DNA from: JBBTSB01 sp964355775
GTDB taxonomy: Bacteria; Patescibacteriota; Minisyncoccia; 2-02-FULL-40-12; IGHO2-01-FULL-4-A
Direction of reading: 5' to 3'
Assembly: GCA_964355775.1 (NCBI GenBank)
Contig: CAYHEP010000007.1
Location: 1 to 28,800 of the forward strand
Length of the DNA: 28,800 nt
Both the position numbers and the translations under genes were made by a program. The notes under the pieces were generated by a model that was not told where the DNA came from, searched no databases, and saw nothing but the letters and a program-made list of their open reading frames with translations. The first letter of the stretch is position 1; each line of letters opens with the position of its first letter. Of this stretch, positions 5,159 through 12,523 are shown in pieces.

Positions 5159-6752
5159 TGCAATATATGATCGGGAATTCTGCTTCTGAATATACGCTTT
5201 CGGTGGTGTTGTGGCAACTTCCGCACGTGCGTGGAATAAGCTTGCGGTGATCGGAGATAAACTTCAGACGCTGGTGATGGCGTTCAAAGGGCGCGAGGTG
5301 TGGGATGGGGATGCTAAATCGCCGGTAAAACGCCAGCTCCATCGGGATGATGCGATACGCTTTGCCGGATTTTTCGCATTTCAAAACTTTTTCCAAAATA
5401 TCGTCCCGCACGTCGTGGATGTTGTCGGGAATAGCATAATCGGAAAACTCGTACATGGTACCTTCGATTTCCGGTTCATCCGTTTCCGGAAACCATTCGT
5501 AGGCAATCGTCTCACGATACGCGTACGGAGAAAACGACATTGGAAAAAATTCGCCATACTCGCCGGTGCTCAACATGTGACTTTTGACCTTTGACAATTG
5601 ACGCTTGTACTCTTCCGGAGAATATTGCTTGTTCAAGATGCAATACTGCTTTTTCTTCATATTCATGCACCCGAAGCAATCATTGCAGTTCCACAACATA
5701 TGCGAATAGGCGACCCTCGATGAATCGATGGCGGCGGTCATACACATGGCGGAGTTTGATCCCATGCCTCCCAAAAATTCATAGCAAAGCTCGGATTTCC
5801 ATACGGACGTCACATCGTAGAAATCTTTCGTTTCCAGGGTATAGAGGACAAATCGTGAATCTTCGGTTTTGTCGACGCTCAATGCGTCACTGACGTTTTT
5901 TGATTCAAAAATGAGATGCCCGCGTGCGTTGACCGATTTTTCTATAAAACTTGCGCGCTGGGGCTGGGTTTTCCAAAACTCGTTGCACCGTTTCAGCAAG
6001 GCCTGAAGTTTCTCGTACGAACCGTTGAAGTTTTCTTTCATGAATTTTTCATACTCCTCTTTGCTCACCTGCTCGTTGAACAAGCAATACTGCTTGTGCC
6101 GCAAACCCGTGCACCCCACGATGTTGGAACAATTCCGGCAATCAAACGACGCGGTGGTATCTCGGCAGTCATAGCACAAGACGGAGTGGCTATTTTTGTA
6201 TGCGTTTTCGCACAAAATATTTTCATAGCCATACTCGGATTTCATCAGCCAAAAATTATCAATACAATCTTTGGACTTGAGATTATATTGGTTGTAAGCG
6301 GAGTCTTCGTTGAAGTGTCCGCCAAAATTCAAATAGCAATTTTTGTCATCGGTCTCGTAGTTGATCCACGGACTGTTGACGGCATTTTCCTGAAACAGCG
6401 ACAGGTGCGGGACGGCCAACTGCAATTCCTTGAGCTGATCAAAAAAAGATCGTGACGGATCGTAGTCCCGCCCATACGCAAGCGTATCCCAGCCGTCACC
6501 ATGCCAGCACTTGGGACAGTAGACCTTGAACGGTTTGTTGGGCGAGTACATCGAGATAATGCTTTCCCCGCACAAATCGCACTTTCGTTTGTAGAGCGAT
6601 CGCTCGTTGCGCTGTGCCAGTCTGCGTTTTAATCGGCACTCAGGACAAAATGTCGGCGCCGGAACAGCGATCTTCCGGTAAAAATCAAAATCTTCCAAGG
6701 TAATTTCGAAATTGGTGGCGCAGTTTTTGCAGGTTTTGATTTCGGAAGTCAT
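5133..6752 (-). CDS. Zinc-ribbon paralog 3 (539 aa, most complete N-terminal module)
   Basis: This copy keeps all four knuckles of the N-terminal module: CKNC (8-11), CPEC (36-39), CDLC (58-61) and CPKC (79-82), with FDFYRKIAVPAPTFC and RNERSLYKRKC between. Next come WHGDGWDTLAYGRDYDPSRS, typical of the family, a middle rich in NC/DC steps, and two GC-x-GLRHKQYC / GCMNMKKKQYC repeats. In the C-terminal module the first two knuckles are eroded (CEKSG; HLAPFERHH), while CGSC and YCNECY remain. Its ATG overlaps the AbiEii-type stop by 4 nt (ATGA), so it belongs to the operon starting at 7610. Function unknown. Confidence 0.85.
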   Translation of the reverse strand: MTSEIKTCKNCATNFEITLEDFDFYRKIAVPAPTFCPECRLKRRLAQRNERSLYKRKCDLCGESIISMYSPNKPFKVYCPKCWHGDGWDTLAYGRDYDPSRSFFDQLKELQLAVPHLSLFQENAVNSPWINYETDDKNCYLNFGGHFNEDSAYNQYNLKSKDCIDNFWLMKSEYGYENILCENAYKNSHSVLCYDCRDTTASFDCRNCSNIVGCTGLRHKQYCLFNEQVSKEEYEKFMKENFNGSYEKLQALLKRCNEFWKTQPQRASFIEKSVNARGHLIFESKNVSDALSVDKTEDSRFVLYTLETKDFYDVTSVWKSELCYEFLGGMGSNSAMCMTAAIDSSRVAYSHMLWNCNDCFGCMNMKKKQYCILNKQYSPEEYKRQLSKVKSHMLSTGEYGEFFPMSFSPYAYRETIAYEWFPETDEPEIEGTMYEFSDYAIPDNIHDVRDDILEKVLKCEKSGKAYRIIPMELAFYRRFSIPIPHLAPFERHHQRLKFISDHRKLIPRTCGSCHNTTESVYSEAEFPIIYCNECYMQKL

Positions 6753-7363
6753 TGAGAAAGACTGAATTCTATCAGTTTTTCTTTGATAATTTTGTCCGGA
6801 ACTTCGAAGCCGGGCAGATACTCAACGATTTCCGAATAATTGATATCATCAAAGAAAGCGAGCTGCTGGCGAAGCAGTTTACCGTTAAATGGTCCCTGAA
6901 ACAGTCGTTCTGCCTGTTTAATAATTTCATCGAGAGAATGAAAGTTGGAAAGAATAAAATAAAAATCGACATAATCCTTCCATTTCGCACGATCACCAAT
7001 AGCGAAAGCTTTCATCGCTGCAAGAGTAAGTAAATCCGGCATCTTGATAGTGTCGCGAAACCTATCCGTCCACGGAATTTCGTAGGGGAAATGATAAAAC
7101 GTCCATTTTACTCCATGAACCATGAGGGTGTACTCGGTTTTTTTTCGAACCATTTCCCGATCAATAGTGGAAAACTCAGATATGGTTTTTCGTAGTCTCG
7201 ATGTAGTGAACGGTTGATGTGAAAAAAGATCAAAATCTATCGATCGCCGATGCCCGATATGCAATGCCACCGCCGTACCCCCGACCAGTCCAAAAGACCG
7301 TGAAAACTTTTTCAGAAGCGATATTTGATTTCGTTGAGTATCGGTTAGAATTTCATCATGCAT
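6749..7363 (-). CDS. AbiEii/AbiGii-type nucleotidyltransferase toxin
   Basis: This 204-aa protein has the DUF1814/AbiEii signature: LVGGTAVALHIGHRRSIDFD at residues 26-45, with the GG(T/S) motif and acidic residues of the nucleotidyltransferase fold, and the downstream K-x-x-D-Y-V-D-F segment. Characterised relatives act as type IV or related toxins that transfer nucleotides, for example to tRNA. I start it at the ATG at 7363, which overlaps the preceding gene by 8 nt, rather than the longer frame start at 7438, which would run deep into that gene. It is followed, with ATGA overlap, by zinc-ribbon paralog 3, an unusual cargo for a toxin operon. Confidence 0.85.
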   Translation of the reverse strand: MHDEILTDTQRNQISLLKKFSRSFGLVGGTAVALHIGHRRSIDFDLFSHQPFTTSRLRKTISEFSTIDREMVRKKTEYTLMVHGVKWTFYHFPYEIPWTDRFRDTIKMPDLLTLAAMKAFAIGDRAKWKDYVDFYFILSNFHSLDEIIKQAERLFQGPFNGKLLRQQLAFFDDINYSEIVEYLPGFEVPDKIIKEKLIEFSLSQ

Positions 7364-7610
7364 ATTTTTCAAAAAATAGATTAAAATAGTTACTAACTTC
7401 TGGCAAATAATTTGTTCGCTGACGAAACGCGTGAGCACGAAATATATCTGCTACGTGACGCATGCCTAAAGTCTTGATAAGACTCTGAACATCGTCCCAA
7501 TCTCCATAATTCAGCACCGCCTCAACGATGGCTTCATCGTCAAGTTTGTCATACTGATTCGTATACCAAATAAGCTGTTTATTCTTAATAAGCTCTTGAG
7601 CTTGATTCAT
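7356..7610 (-). CDS. DUF6922-like partner of the AbiEii-type toxin
   Basis: This 84-aa protein has an N-terminal LIWYTNQYDKLDDEAIVEAV, a NYGDWDDVQSLIKTLG segment and an aromatic C-terminus YFNLFFEKYA. It resembles small DUF6922-type proteins often placed directly before AbiEii-like genes, which suggests an antitoxin or regulator role; the family assignment is from memory. It is the first gene of the operon that continues into the toxin and two zinc-ribbon paralogs. A TATCAT hexamer ends 6 nt before its ATG. The overlap with the toxin gene is 8 nt. Confidence 0.7.
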   Translation of the reverse strand: MNQAQELIKNKQLIWYTNQYDKLDDEAIVEAVLNYGDWDDVQSLIKTLGMRHVADIFRAHAFRQRTNYLPEVSNYFNLFFEKYA

Positions 7611-7616
7611 AGCTCT

Positions 7617-7622
7617 ATGATA
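7617..7622 (-). promoter_or_regulatory. -10-like hexamer of the AbiEii/zinc-ribbon operon
   Basis: TATCAT on the minus strand ends 6 nt before the ATG at 7610. The best -35 at 17 nt spacing is poor (TGGCTT). It would drive four genes down to 3455. Confidence 0.4.
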
Positions 7623-7721
7623 GCAAATTTTGACCTGAAAAGCCAGAGCTTAAAGCTACGAAATTTCCCTCTGTATGCTCGCAAAAAAAATCTTTGTCTT
7701 TATGCCCTTTGGACATGGATT

Positions 7722-7997
7722 TCATAGTCTTTGCATTATTTTCTCATAAACCCATGACCGATGTCCAATGATAAAAATCTTGACACGAGCACCTTGAATG
7801 CGAAAAATGACGCGATAGTCTCCGACGCGGAGTTTTCGATATCCGGTCAATGATTTGCGCAGCGGCTTGCCATAGAGTTCCGGGCTTGTCATGAGACGCG
7901 TTTCGATGGCATGCTTGATTTGCCGTTTCATACGTCCACCGAGCAACGGTATGTCTTCACGCACCACCAAACGATGGTAGGTGATCTCAAATGTCAT
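7722..7997 (-). CDS. RelE/ParE-family toxin
   Basis: This 91-aa protein with the RelE fold pattern has an N-terminal strand MTFEITYHRLVV, two helices, then GKPLRKSLTGYRKLRVGDYR, VIFRI, and a final KIFIIGHRSWVYEKI. Members are ribosome-dependent mRNA interferases or gyrase poisons; the basic R/K-rich strand with a terminal HR...Y suits the mRNA-cleaving branch. I start it at the ATG at 7997, which overlaps the antitoxin stop (ATGA), instead of the longer frame from 8066, which would cover the antitoxin gene. Confidence 0.88.
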   Translation of the reverse strand: MTFEITYHRLVVREDIPLLGGRMKRQIKHAIETRLMTSPELYGKPLRKSLTGYRKLRVGDYRVIFRIQGARVKIFIIGHRSWVYEKIMQRL

Positions 7998-8215
7998 GCC
8001 CAGGCTTTTTTGTGAGATACGAATTTTGCGCCTTTGGTATCGCGAGCTCGCGCCAGTATATCCCATACGCGGTCTTCCTCGATTTCAAGAGCAATATTCA
8101 AAAGTTCGGCCGCTTTCGTCGCACGTGGCACCCGATCCCGCTTCGCGAGCATGAGCAATGCCACATCGACGCTATCGGAAAGAGTTACATTGATTCTGTG
8201 TTTAAGAGTCGCCAT
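7994..8215 (-). CDS. RelB/RHH-type antitoxin
   Basis: This 73-aa protein opens with HRINVTLSDSVDVALLMLAK, the strand-helix start of a ribbon-helix-helix DNA-binding antitoxin, followed by TKAAELLNIALEIEED and a positively charged tail that would wrap the toxin. It lies directly before and overlaps the RelE-like gene by 4 nt. It probably represses its own promoter; the palindromic AGTGATACACT and the repeated GATACACT between -35 and start codon are good operator candidates. No leader is expected: the -10-like hexamer ends 6 nt before the ATG. Confidence 0.82.
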   Translation of the reverse strand: MATLKHRINVTLSDSVDVALLMLAKRDRVPRATKAAELLNIALEIEEDRVWDILARARDTKGAKFVSHKKAWA

Positions 8216-8221
8216 ATGCTT

Positions 8222-8249
8222 AGTGTATCAAAAGTGTATCACTTGTCAA
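8222..8249 (-). promoter_or_regulatory. Promoter and operator of the RelBE-like module
   Basis: A consensus TTGACA (8244-8249), 16 nt, TACACT (8222-8227), then 6 nt to the ATG. The spacer contains the palindrome AGTGATACACT, and GATACACT occurs twice 11 nt apart, fitting autoregulation by an RHH dimer. The -35 overlaps the TGA stop codon of the upstream gene. Confidence 0.65.
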
Positions 8250-9223
8250 ATAATTTCATACGCCTCCATGTGACGCTGTTTGAGGTCATCGTAACGGGAT
8301 CGGTAGTCGTTCCAAAACGCTTCGTATGCATCGCGCGGAATGAGCGGATAGACATATTCCATGATCGTTGTGTGGCGCGGACGAGTATCGTAGTAATCAA
8401 GGTCGCGGCCGTTTTCGTAGGTCACCTCATCGAGATCGGTTTTTCCGTCAAGCGTACGATGCGCACCGTTGTAGGGAGGCGGGAGTTTTTCGGGACTGTC
8501 GATGACGATTTTTATGTTGTCAAAAAAATACACGGGACGCTCAAAAATTTGTTCGGCATTGTTTCGAAGCAGCTCAAAACCGATTTCCCGCACTTCATTG
8601 AAGATGCGCTCGTTGTGTTCTCCGATCGAACAATACCCCCTTGGGTTGTGAGCATCCCAATCAAAATTTATGTCTCCCATAGCAAAAAGATGGGCTAGGG
8701 CATATTGAAATAATTGCTCGCCACTGGTAGCGGTTGGGCGAAAACGCTGCAAATGCTTTTCAATTTCAGCTATCTTTTCAGGATGGCTCTTTCGGAAAAG
8801 ATCCCAAAGATACTGAAGTTTTTTATCAGAAATTTTTAAAAAATCTATCGTGTCCCGCATATCAATAAGAGAAAAAACTTCTGGGAAAAATTTGTTGAGT
8901 GCGGTAAGAATAAAATCTTTCTTGAGATTATTGTCCATTGTCATGATCCGACGTTCCTCGTCGGAATTCGCATTCCATTTTACCGTTGCTCGGATCGCAG
9001 AAATTACCCATAAACGAGGTCGTCGCTTTGTTTGTTGCATCCGAGCGATTTGTACCGCAGGCAAAAAGTAAGAAATCAATCGAGCATTCAAGGGAGCATT
9101 ATGCGTTGAAGTTTCCTCTTCTCGAAATGCAGGCTCGCTGAATCCAACAAAAAGATCCCGCCCGCCGATGTCAATGTGTTCTTTGGCGAGATCATCGCGA
9201 TTGATGATGAGCTGTTGTTCCAT
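8246..9223 (-). CDS. Unrecognised 325-aa protein in a receiver-domain operon
   Basis: I do not recognise the family. The protein appears soluble, with no signal peptide or membrane segment. Visible parts are a hydrophobic RRPRLWVISAIRATVKWN (about residues 67-84), a helical charged middle (about 90-165), an aromatic/acidic SIGEHNERIFNEVREIGFEL stretch and an acidic, tyrosine-rich C-terminal part (DLDYYDTRPRHTT). It starts 9 nt after the receiver-domain gene, whose last codons GAG GAG form its likely ribosome-binding site. The operon suggests it is the output or target of that receiver protein. It is complete and its codon use looks like its neighbours. Confidence 0.7.
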   Translation of the reverse strand: MEQQLIINRDDLAKEHIDIGGRDLFVGFSEPAFREEETSTHNAPLNARLISYFLPAVQIARMQQTKRRPRLWVISAIRATVKWNANSDEERRIMTMDNNLKKDFILTALNKFFPEVFSLIDMRDTIDFLKISDKKLQYLWDLFRKSHPEKIAEIEKHLQRFRPTATSGEQLFQYALAHLFAMGDINFDWDAHNPRGYCSIGEHNERIFNEVREIGFELLRNNAEQIFERPVYFFDNIKIVIDSPEKLPPPYNGAHRTLDGKTDLDEVTYENGRDLDYYDTRPRHTTIMEYVYPLIPRDAYEAFWNDYRSRYDDLKQRHMEAYEII

Positions 9224-9232
9224 GGACTTAGC

Positions 9233-9706
9233 CTACTCCTCGGTCGCGATTTTGTCATGCACCTTTTGGATTTTCTCAAGCGCATCACGCAACAAGGGAA
9301 TCTTGGGTGGCTTTGATACGATAAGATCGGCACCGTTTTGAATCATAGCGTTATTGAGATTGAGATCTGAACTGATTGCAACAATAAATGGTGCTTCGCT
9401 ATTTCTTTGCATCGTGCGGATTTTTTCTACTACGAGTGGTCCCAGATCAAAACCAACAGTGTCTTTTGATAAATTTCCATCAACAAAAATTCCTGCTGGA
9501 GTCGGATTGCCTTCAGAAACTCTTTTCTCAAGTTCGCGCAACGCTACTTCTGCTCTCTCAAATCCAATACATCGGCTCCCAAGTGCAAAAGCACTAATCA
9601 CATCAACAAGAGGTCCTCGGACAGATTCATCATCTTCAATAACCCAAATTTCCAAAATTGGTTTTTCGCGCTGTTCGGGTGGTCCATGTGGTGTTTTTTC
9701 ATTCAT
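9233..9706 (-). CDS. Stand-alone response-regulator receiver domain protein
   Basis: This 157-aa protein consists of one REC domain and no output domain. The key residues are present: acidic pocket E24-D25-D26 (VIEDDES), phospho-acceptor D76 (IFVDGNL), the switch Ser at 112-113 (AISSD) and K132 (VSKPPK). About 18 residues of polar, proline-rich leader precede the domain. No histidine kinase lies in the window. It is co-transcribed with a membrane protein upstream and an unknown protein downstream. Its C-terminus HDKIATEE matches the ends of FtsK and of the 9-codon ORF just upstream, using different codons from FtsK. Confidence 0.88.
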   Translation of the reverse strand: MNEKTPHGPPEQREKPILEIWVIEDDESVRGPLVDVISAFALGSRCIGFERAEVALRELEKRVSEGNPTPAGIFVDGNLSKDTVGFDLGPLVVEKIRTMQRNSEAPFIVAISSDLNLNNAMIQNGADLIVSKPPKIPLLRDALEKIQKVHDKIATEE

Positions 9707-9713
9707 ATATTTT

Positions 9714-9743
9714 TTATTCCTCTGTCGCGATTTTGTTATCCAT
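9714..9743 (-). CDS. Nine-codon ORF MDNKIATEE between operon genes
   Basis: ATG overlaps the TGA of the preceding membrane-protein gene (TGATG), and nine codons later the ORF ends with GAGGAATAA, which also provides the ribosome-binding site of the receiver gene 11 nt downstream. The peptide matches the C-termini of the receiver protein and FtsK. It could be a coupling peptide, a leftover tail of a lost gene, or a frame-shifted tail of the upstream protein. No homology search was possible. Confidence 0.4.
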   Translation of the reverse strand: MDNKIATEE

Positions 9744-10102
9744 CAACGAACGATGAGTGGAATGCTTTGTGTGTGCTCAAGAAAAAACACATTTGCGAAA
9801 AGCAATATAAAAAGTATGAGGAGCAGGACATCGAGTGCGACATGCACGAGTACAATGCGTTTGCGTTGATATTTGAAATAGCGATATAGCCCACCGACTG
9901 TGCCCATAAGTGGCAGAATAGGACCAAGTGTAAAAACGATCAAATTTGCGATTCGCAAATTCAAAATTAAACCCAGTGCAATAGCGATATATACAACACC
10001 AAATGCTACGGCCGCATTCATAAAACGATCTTTTTCAAGAAACCATTTTTGGGAAATACGAGAAATACCAATAATTAAGAAAAGGAGTGGGATGGCGATC
10101 AT
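9743..10102 (-). CDS. Small integral membrane protein, four predicted helices
   Basis: This 119-aa hydrophobic protein has segments at about residues 2-15, 28-47, 53-72 and 84-105, separated by short charged loops (ISQKWFLEKDR, YRYFKYQRKR). By the positive-inside rule the loop around residues 74-82 would be cytoplasmic. No family is recognised. It is the first gene of the operon with the receiver-domain protein and the 325-aa protein, so a membrane sensor or anchor role is possible but unproven. Its start is supported by a promoter at 10110-10138 with a 7-nt gap to the ATG. Confidence 0.7.
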   Translation of the reverse strand: MIAIPLLFLIIGISRISQKWFLEKDRFMNAAVAFGVVYIAIALGLILNLRIANLIVFTLGPILPLMGTVGGLYRYFKYQRKRIVLVHVALDVLLLILFILLFANVFFLEHTQSIPLIVR

Positions 10103-10109
10103 ACTCTAT

Positions 10110-10138
10110 ATACTAACCTCATTACGTCTTCTTTGCAA
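10110..10138 (-). promoter_or_regulatory. Candidate promoter of the membrane/receiver operon
   Basis: TTGCAA (10133-10138), 17 nt, TAGTAT (10110-10115), then 7 nt to the ATG at 10102. Both hexamers match the consensus at four of six positions. Confidence 0.4.
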
Positions 10139-10145
10139 AAAGTGC

Positions 10146-10247
10146 GGGTATGGCTTTCCGGCAAAGCTTATCGGAGCCCGACGGGGCGAGATGGCAGTGT
10201 CGCCCCGCAAGCTTGCGGAGACGACCGGTTTGCGGAAAGCCATGCCC
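10146..10247. repeat. Structured 102-bp inverted-repeat element after ftsK
   Basis: The outer arms (10146-10165 and 10229-10247) share GGGyATGGCTTTCCG plus CAAA with one bulged base. Inside are ACGGGGCGA/TCGCCCCG arms and the palindrome GCAAGCTTGC. On the minus strand the outer stem is followed by CACTTTTTGC, so the element could end ftsK transcription. A 45-codon ORF (10106-10243, starting MAFRKPVVSAS) spans it, but its length and composition look like those of the repeat. Confidence 0.6.
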
Positions 10248-10252
10248 AAACG

Positions 10253-12487
10253 CTATTCCTCCGTTGCTATCTTATCATCCACTTTTTCTTCAAACGTGGT
10301 TGGCGGAGTATCGAGCGACATTTCGGCCGGACCGTCGGGGGTGCCATCGGCTTTGATAAAGACCTCGCGGGGTTTGGCGCCGTCGCCCGGGCCGATGACA
10401 CCGCGCTCTTCGAGGATGTCCAAGAGTCGTGCCGCGCGAGCATAGCCGACTTTGAGGCGGCGCTGGAGGAGCGATGCGCTAGCTTTGCCGGCCTGTACGA
10501 CGACATCTTTTGCTTCGCCAAACAGTTCATCGCCTTCGTCGCTGTCACCGCCGGAAGAGCCGCCGGAGGTAACTTCATCCTCCATAGTTAATCCTTTTTC
10601 AGTCCCTCCTTCCGTCGGGACCTCCGCTTGGGCTTCGCCCAAGGCTTCGGCTTGTTTTTTAATAAATCCGATCACGTCTTTGACTTCTTGCTCGGTGACC
10701 AACGCGCCTTGCACGCGACGGAGCTTGGAGTTTGTATCACCGGATTGATACAGCATATCTCCGTTTCCAAGCAAACGCTCCGCACCCGAAGCATCGAGGA
10801 TCGTGCGGGAATCTATGAGGCTTGCCACTTGGAGCGCGACACGGCTCGTGATGTTTGCTTTGATGAGGCCAGTGATGACGTCCACCGATGGACGCTGTGT
10901 GGAAACAATGAGATGGATACCGACGGCACGCGCCATCTGCGCCAATCTTACAACCGCCGCTTCCACGTCCCTGCCATGGCTTGCCATGAGATCGGCGAGC
11001 TCATCGATCACGATCACGATAAACGGCATCCATTCTTTTTTGGCAGCAACTTGCTTGGCATTGAACGAATAAATATCACGTGAGCCTATCTCTGAAAGCT
11101 TTTCATAGCGCTTTTCCATTTCACGAACAGCCCAACGGAGCGCATTGACGACTTTTTTTGTATCTACAATGACGGGAGTAATCAGGTGGGGAATACCGTT
11201 GTACAGCGAAAGCTCGACGCGCTTGGGATCCACCATGATCATCTTGAGCGTATCTGGCGAGTGGCGATAAAGCATCGAAAGTAAGATCGTATTTATTGTA
11301 ACCGACTTTCCGGTGCCAGTAGCACCAGCGATCAGCATGTGAGGCATCTTCTCCAAAGCCGCATACACAGGAAAACCGGCAACGTCACGGCCCAAGGCAA
11401 GAGGCAAAAATGTTTTGCCATTTTTGTATTCTTCGGCTTCTAAAAGATCGCGCAACCCGACGATCGCGGATTTTTTGTTTGGCACTTCAATGCCTACCAG
11501 TGCTTTACCGGGAATCGGAGCCTCTATGCGAATCGGATGTGCGGCAAGCGCTAAAGATAGGTCGCTGGAAAGTCCCGTGATTCGAGAAAGTTTGACTCCG
11601 ACCGCGGGACGCAAAGTAAACTGCGTCACCGTAGGACCGATGGAAACCTCGCCCATCTCCACCTCTATGCCAAAGTGCGAGAGTGTACGCTTAATAATAG
11701 AGACATTTGCATTGATATCGCCTGAACGAGGGGTATCTTTGTCGGTATGAAGCAGATCAAGCGGGGGAAGCGTCCACTTACCCGATTTGGAAAGCTTGAT
11801 GACAAATTCACGCTCTACGCTCGAATCACTCTGCGAAACTTGACGAGCCGGCTCCTCTGCTTTCTTAGCAGCAACCATATCCACAATCTGGCTCCCCCGC
11901 TTCACTATCACGTTATCTTTGAGTGGCTGGGTAACATAATCTTCCCCTTCAACTTCCTGATCTTTGCGAGCCCATGGTAAAAGTTTGTGCACTGGGATAT
12001 TCAGAGCGATCAACAGAGAAATTACGATCAACACTATTAATACAATCATGGAAGCGGAAAAACCAAGAAAATTGAGCAAAGGGTATCCGAGCGCTACGCC
12101 AAGCCACCCTCCCTGCAAAAGCCTGGCATCAAAATCACTGTTGCGAGATATGAAAAAGATCGCGAGAACTGCAAGCATGAACAAGATCGTTCCTATAAGA
12201 GCGCTCTTATAAATTTTTCTATGGATATCCTTGAGAAACGCTACACCAAGCATCGTAAAGGCTATGGGTACCAAAAAAATCCCCCATCCAAAAAGCTTTG
12301 TTGAAAACGTATGGAACAGCTCTCCGCCAATTCCCGCTTTGCCCAAATAGGACAAGACGGATACGACAGCCATACAGAGACATGCCACGCCCCATATCCC
12401 GTTTTTGGTTTCCTGCGACAACCCTATATCAAAACTACTCCTTCCATTGTTCTCCGGTTCTCCTTTCTTCTTTTTGATCTTCTGCAT
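10253..12487 (-). CDS. ftsK: DNA translocase FtsK/SpoIIIE
   Basis: FtsK pumps DNA at the division septum so chromosomes are cleared and dimers resolved. This 744-aa protein has the family order. Four or more membrane segments lie in residues 31-165. A short linker follows, much shorter than in E. coli FtsK. Then come the FtsK alpha/beta motor with Walker A GATGTGKS (388-395) and Walker B VIVIDELADL (491-500), and a C-terminal winged-helix gamma domain (SASLLQRRLKVGYARAARLL...GPGDGAKPRE). It runs divergently from rpoB with overlapping promoters. Its last residues VDDKIATEE are beyond the gamma domain and match two unrelated ORF ends nearby. The ATG at 12487 has a TATCCT hexamer ending 7 nt upstream. 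Confidence 0.95.
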   Translation of the reverse strand: MQKIKKKKGEPENNGRSSFDIGLSQETKNGIWGVACLCMAVVSVLSYLGKAGIGGELFHTFSTKLFGWGIFLVPIAFTMLGVAFLKDIHRKIYKSALIGTILFMLAVLAIFFISRNSDFDARLLQGGWLGVALGYPLLNFLGFSASMIVLIVLIVISLLIALNIPVHKLLPWARKDQEVEGEDYVTQPLKDNVIVKRGSQIVDMVAAKKAEEPARQVSQSDSSVEREFVIKLSKSGKWTLPPLDLLHTDKDTPRSGDINANVSIIKRTLSHFGIEVEMGEVSIGPTVTQFTLRPAVGVKLSRITGLSSDLSLALAAHPIRIEAPIPGKALVGIEVPNKKSAIVGLRDLLEAEEYKNGKTFLPLALGRDVAGFPVYAALEKMPHMLIAGATGTGKSVTINTILLSMLYRHSPDTLKMIMVDPKRVELSLYNGIPHLITPVIVDTKKVVNALRWAVREMEKRYEKLSEIGSRDIYSFNAKQVAAKKEWMPFIVIVIDELADLMASHGRDVEAAVVRLAQMARAVGIHLIVSTQRPSVDVITGLIKANITSRVALQVASLIDSRTILDASGAERLLGNGDMLYQSGDTNSKLRRVQGALVTEQEVKDVIGFIKKQAEALGEAQAEVPTEGGTEKGLTMEDEVTSGGSSGGDSDEGDELFGEAKDVVVQAGKASASLLQRRLKVGYARAARLLDILEERGVIGPGDGAKPREVFIKADGTPDGPAEMSLDTPPTTFEEKVDDKIATEE

Positions 12488-12494
12488 AGCTCTA

Positions 12495-12523
12495 AGGATA
12501 TACTATTGACAAATTTTTGCAAA
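12495..12523 (-). promoter_or_regulatory. Candidate ftsK promoter overlapping the rpoB promoter
   Basis: TTTGCA (12518-12523), 17 nt, TATCCT (12495-12500), then 7 nt to the ftsK ATG. Each hexamer matches four of six consensus positions. The rpoB -35 lies inside this spacer. Confidence 0.4.

Noticed and set aside
7363..7438. Longer N-terminus for the AbiEii-type protein
   Set aside because: The extra 25 residues overlap the conserved C-terminus of the DUF6922-like gene in another frame and do not look like the family start.
9714..9743. MDNKIATEE as the tag sequence of a tmRNA
   Set aside because: Only 36 nt separate the two flanking genes, and no tRNA-like acceptor or T-arm is present around it.
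9743..9800. Frameshift joining the membrane protein to the KIATEE tail
   Set aside because: The -1 frame meets a TGA just after the T6 run (TCT TGA), so a simple slip there cannot fuse them.
10106..10243. 45-codon ORF after ftsK as a genuine gene
   Set aside because: It is almost entirely made of inverted-repeat arms and GC-rich palindromes, has no recognisable domain, and its end overlaps the promoter of the next gene.
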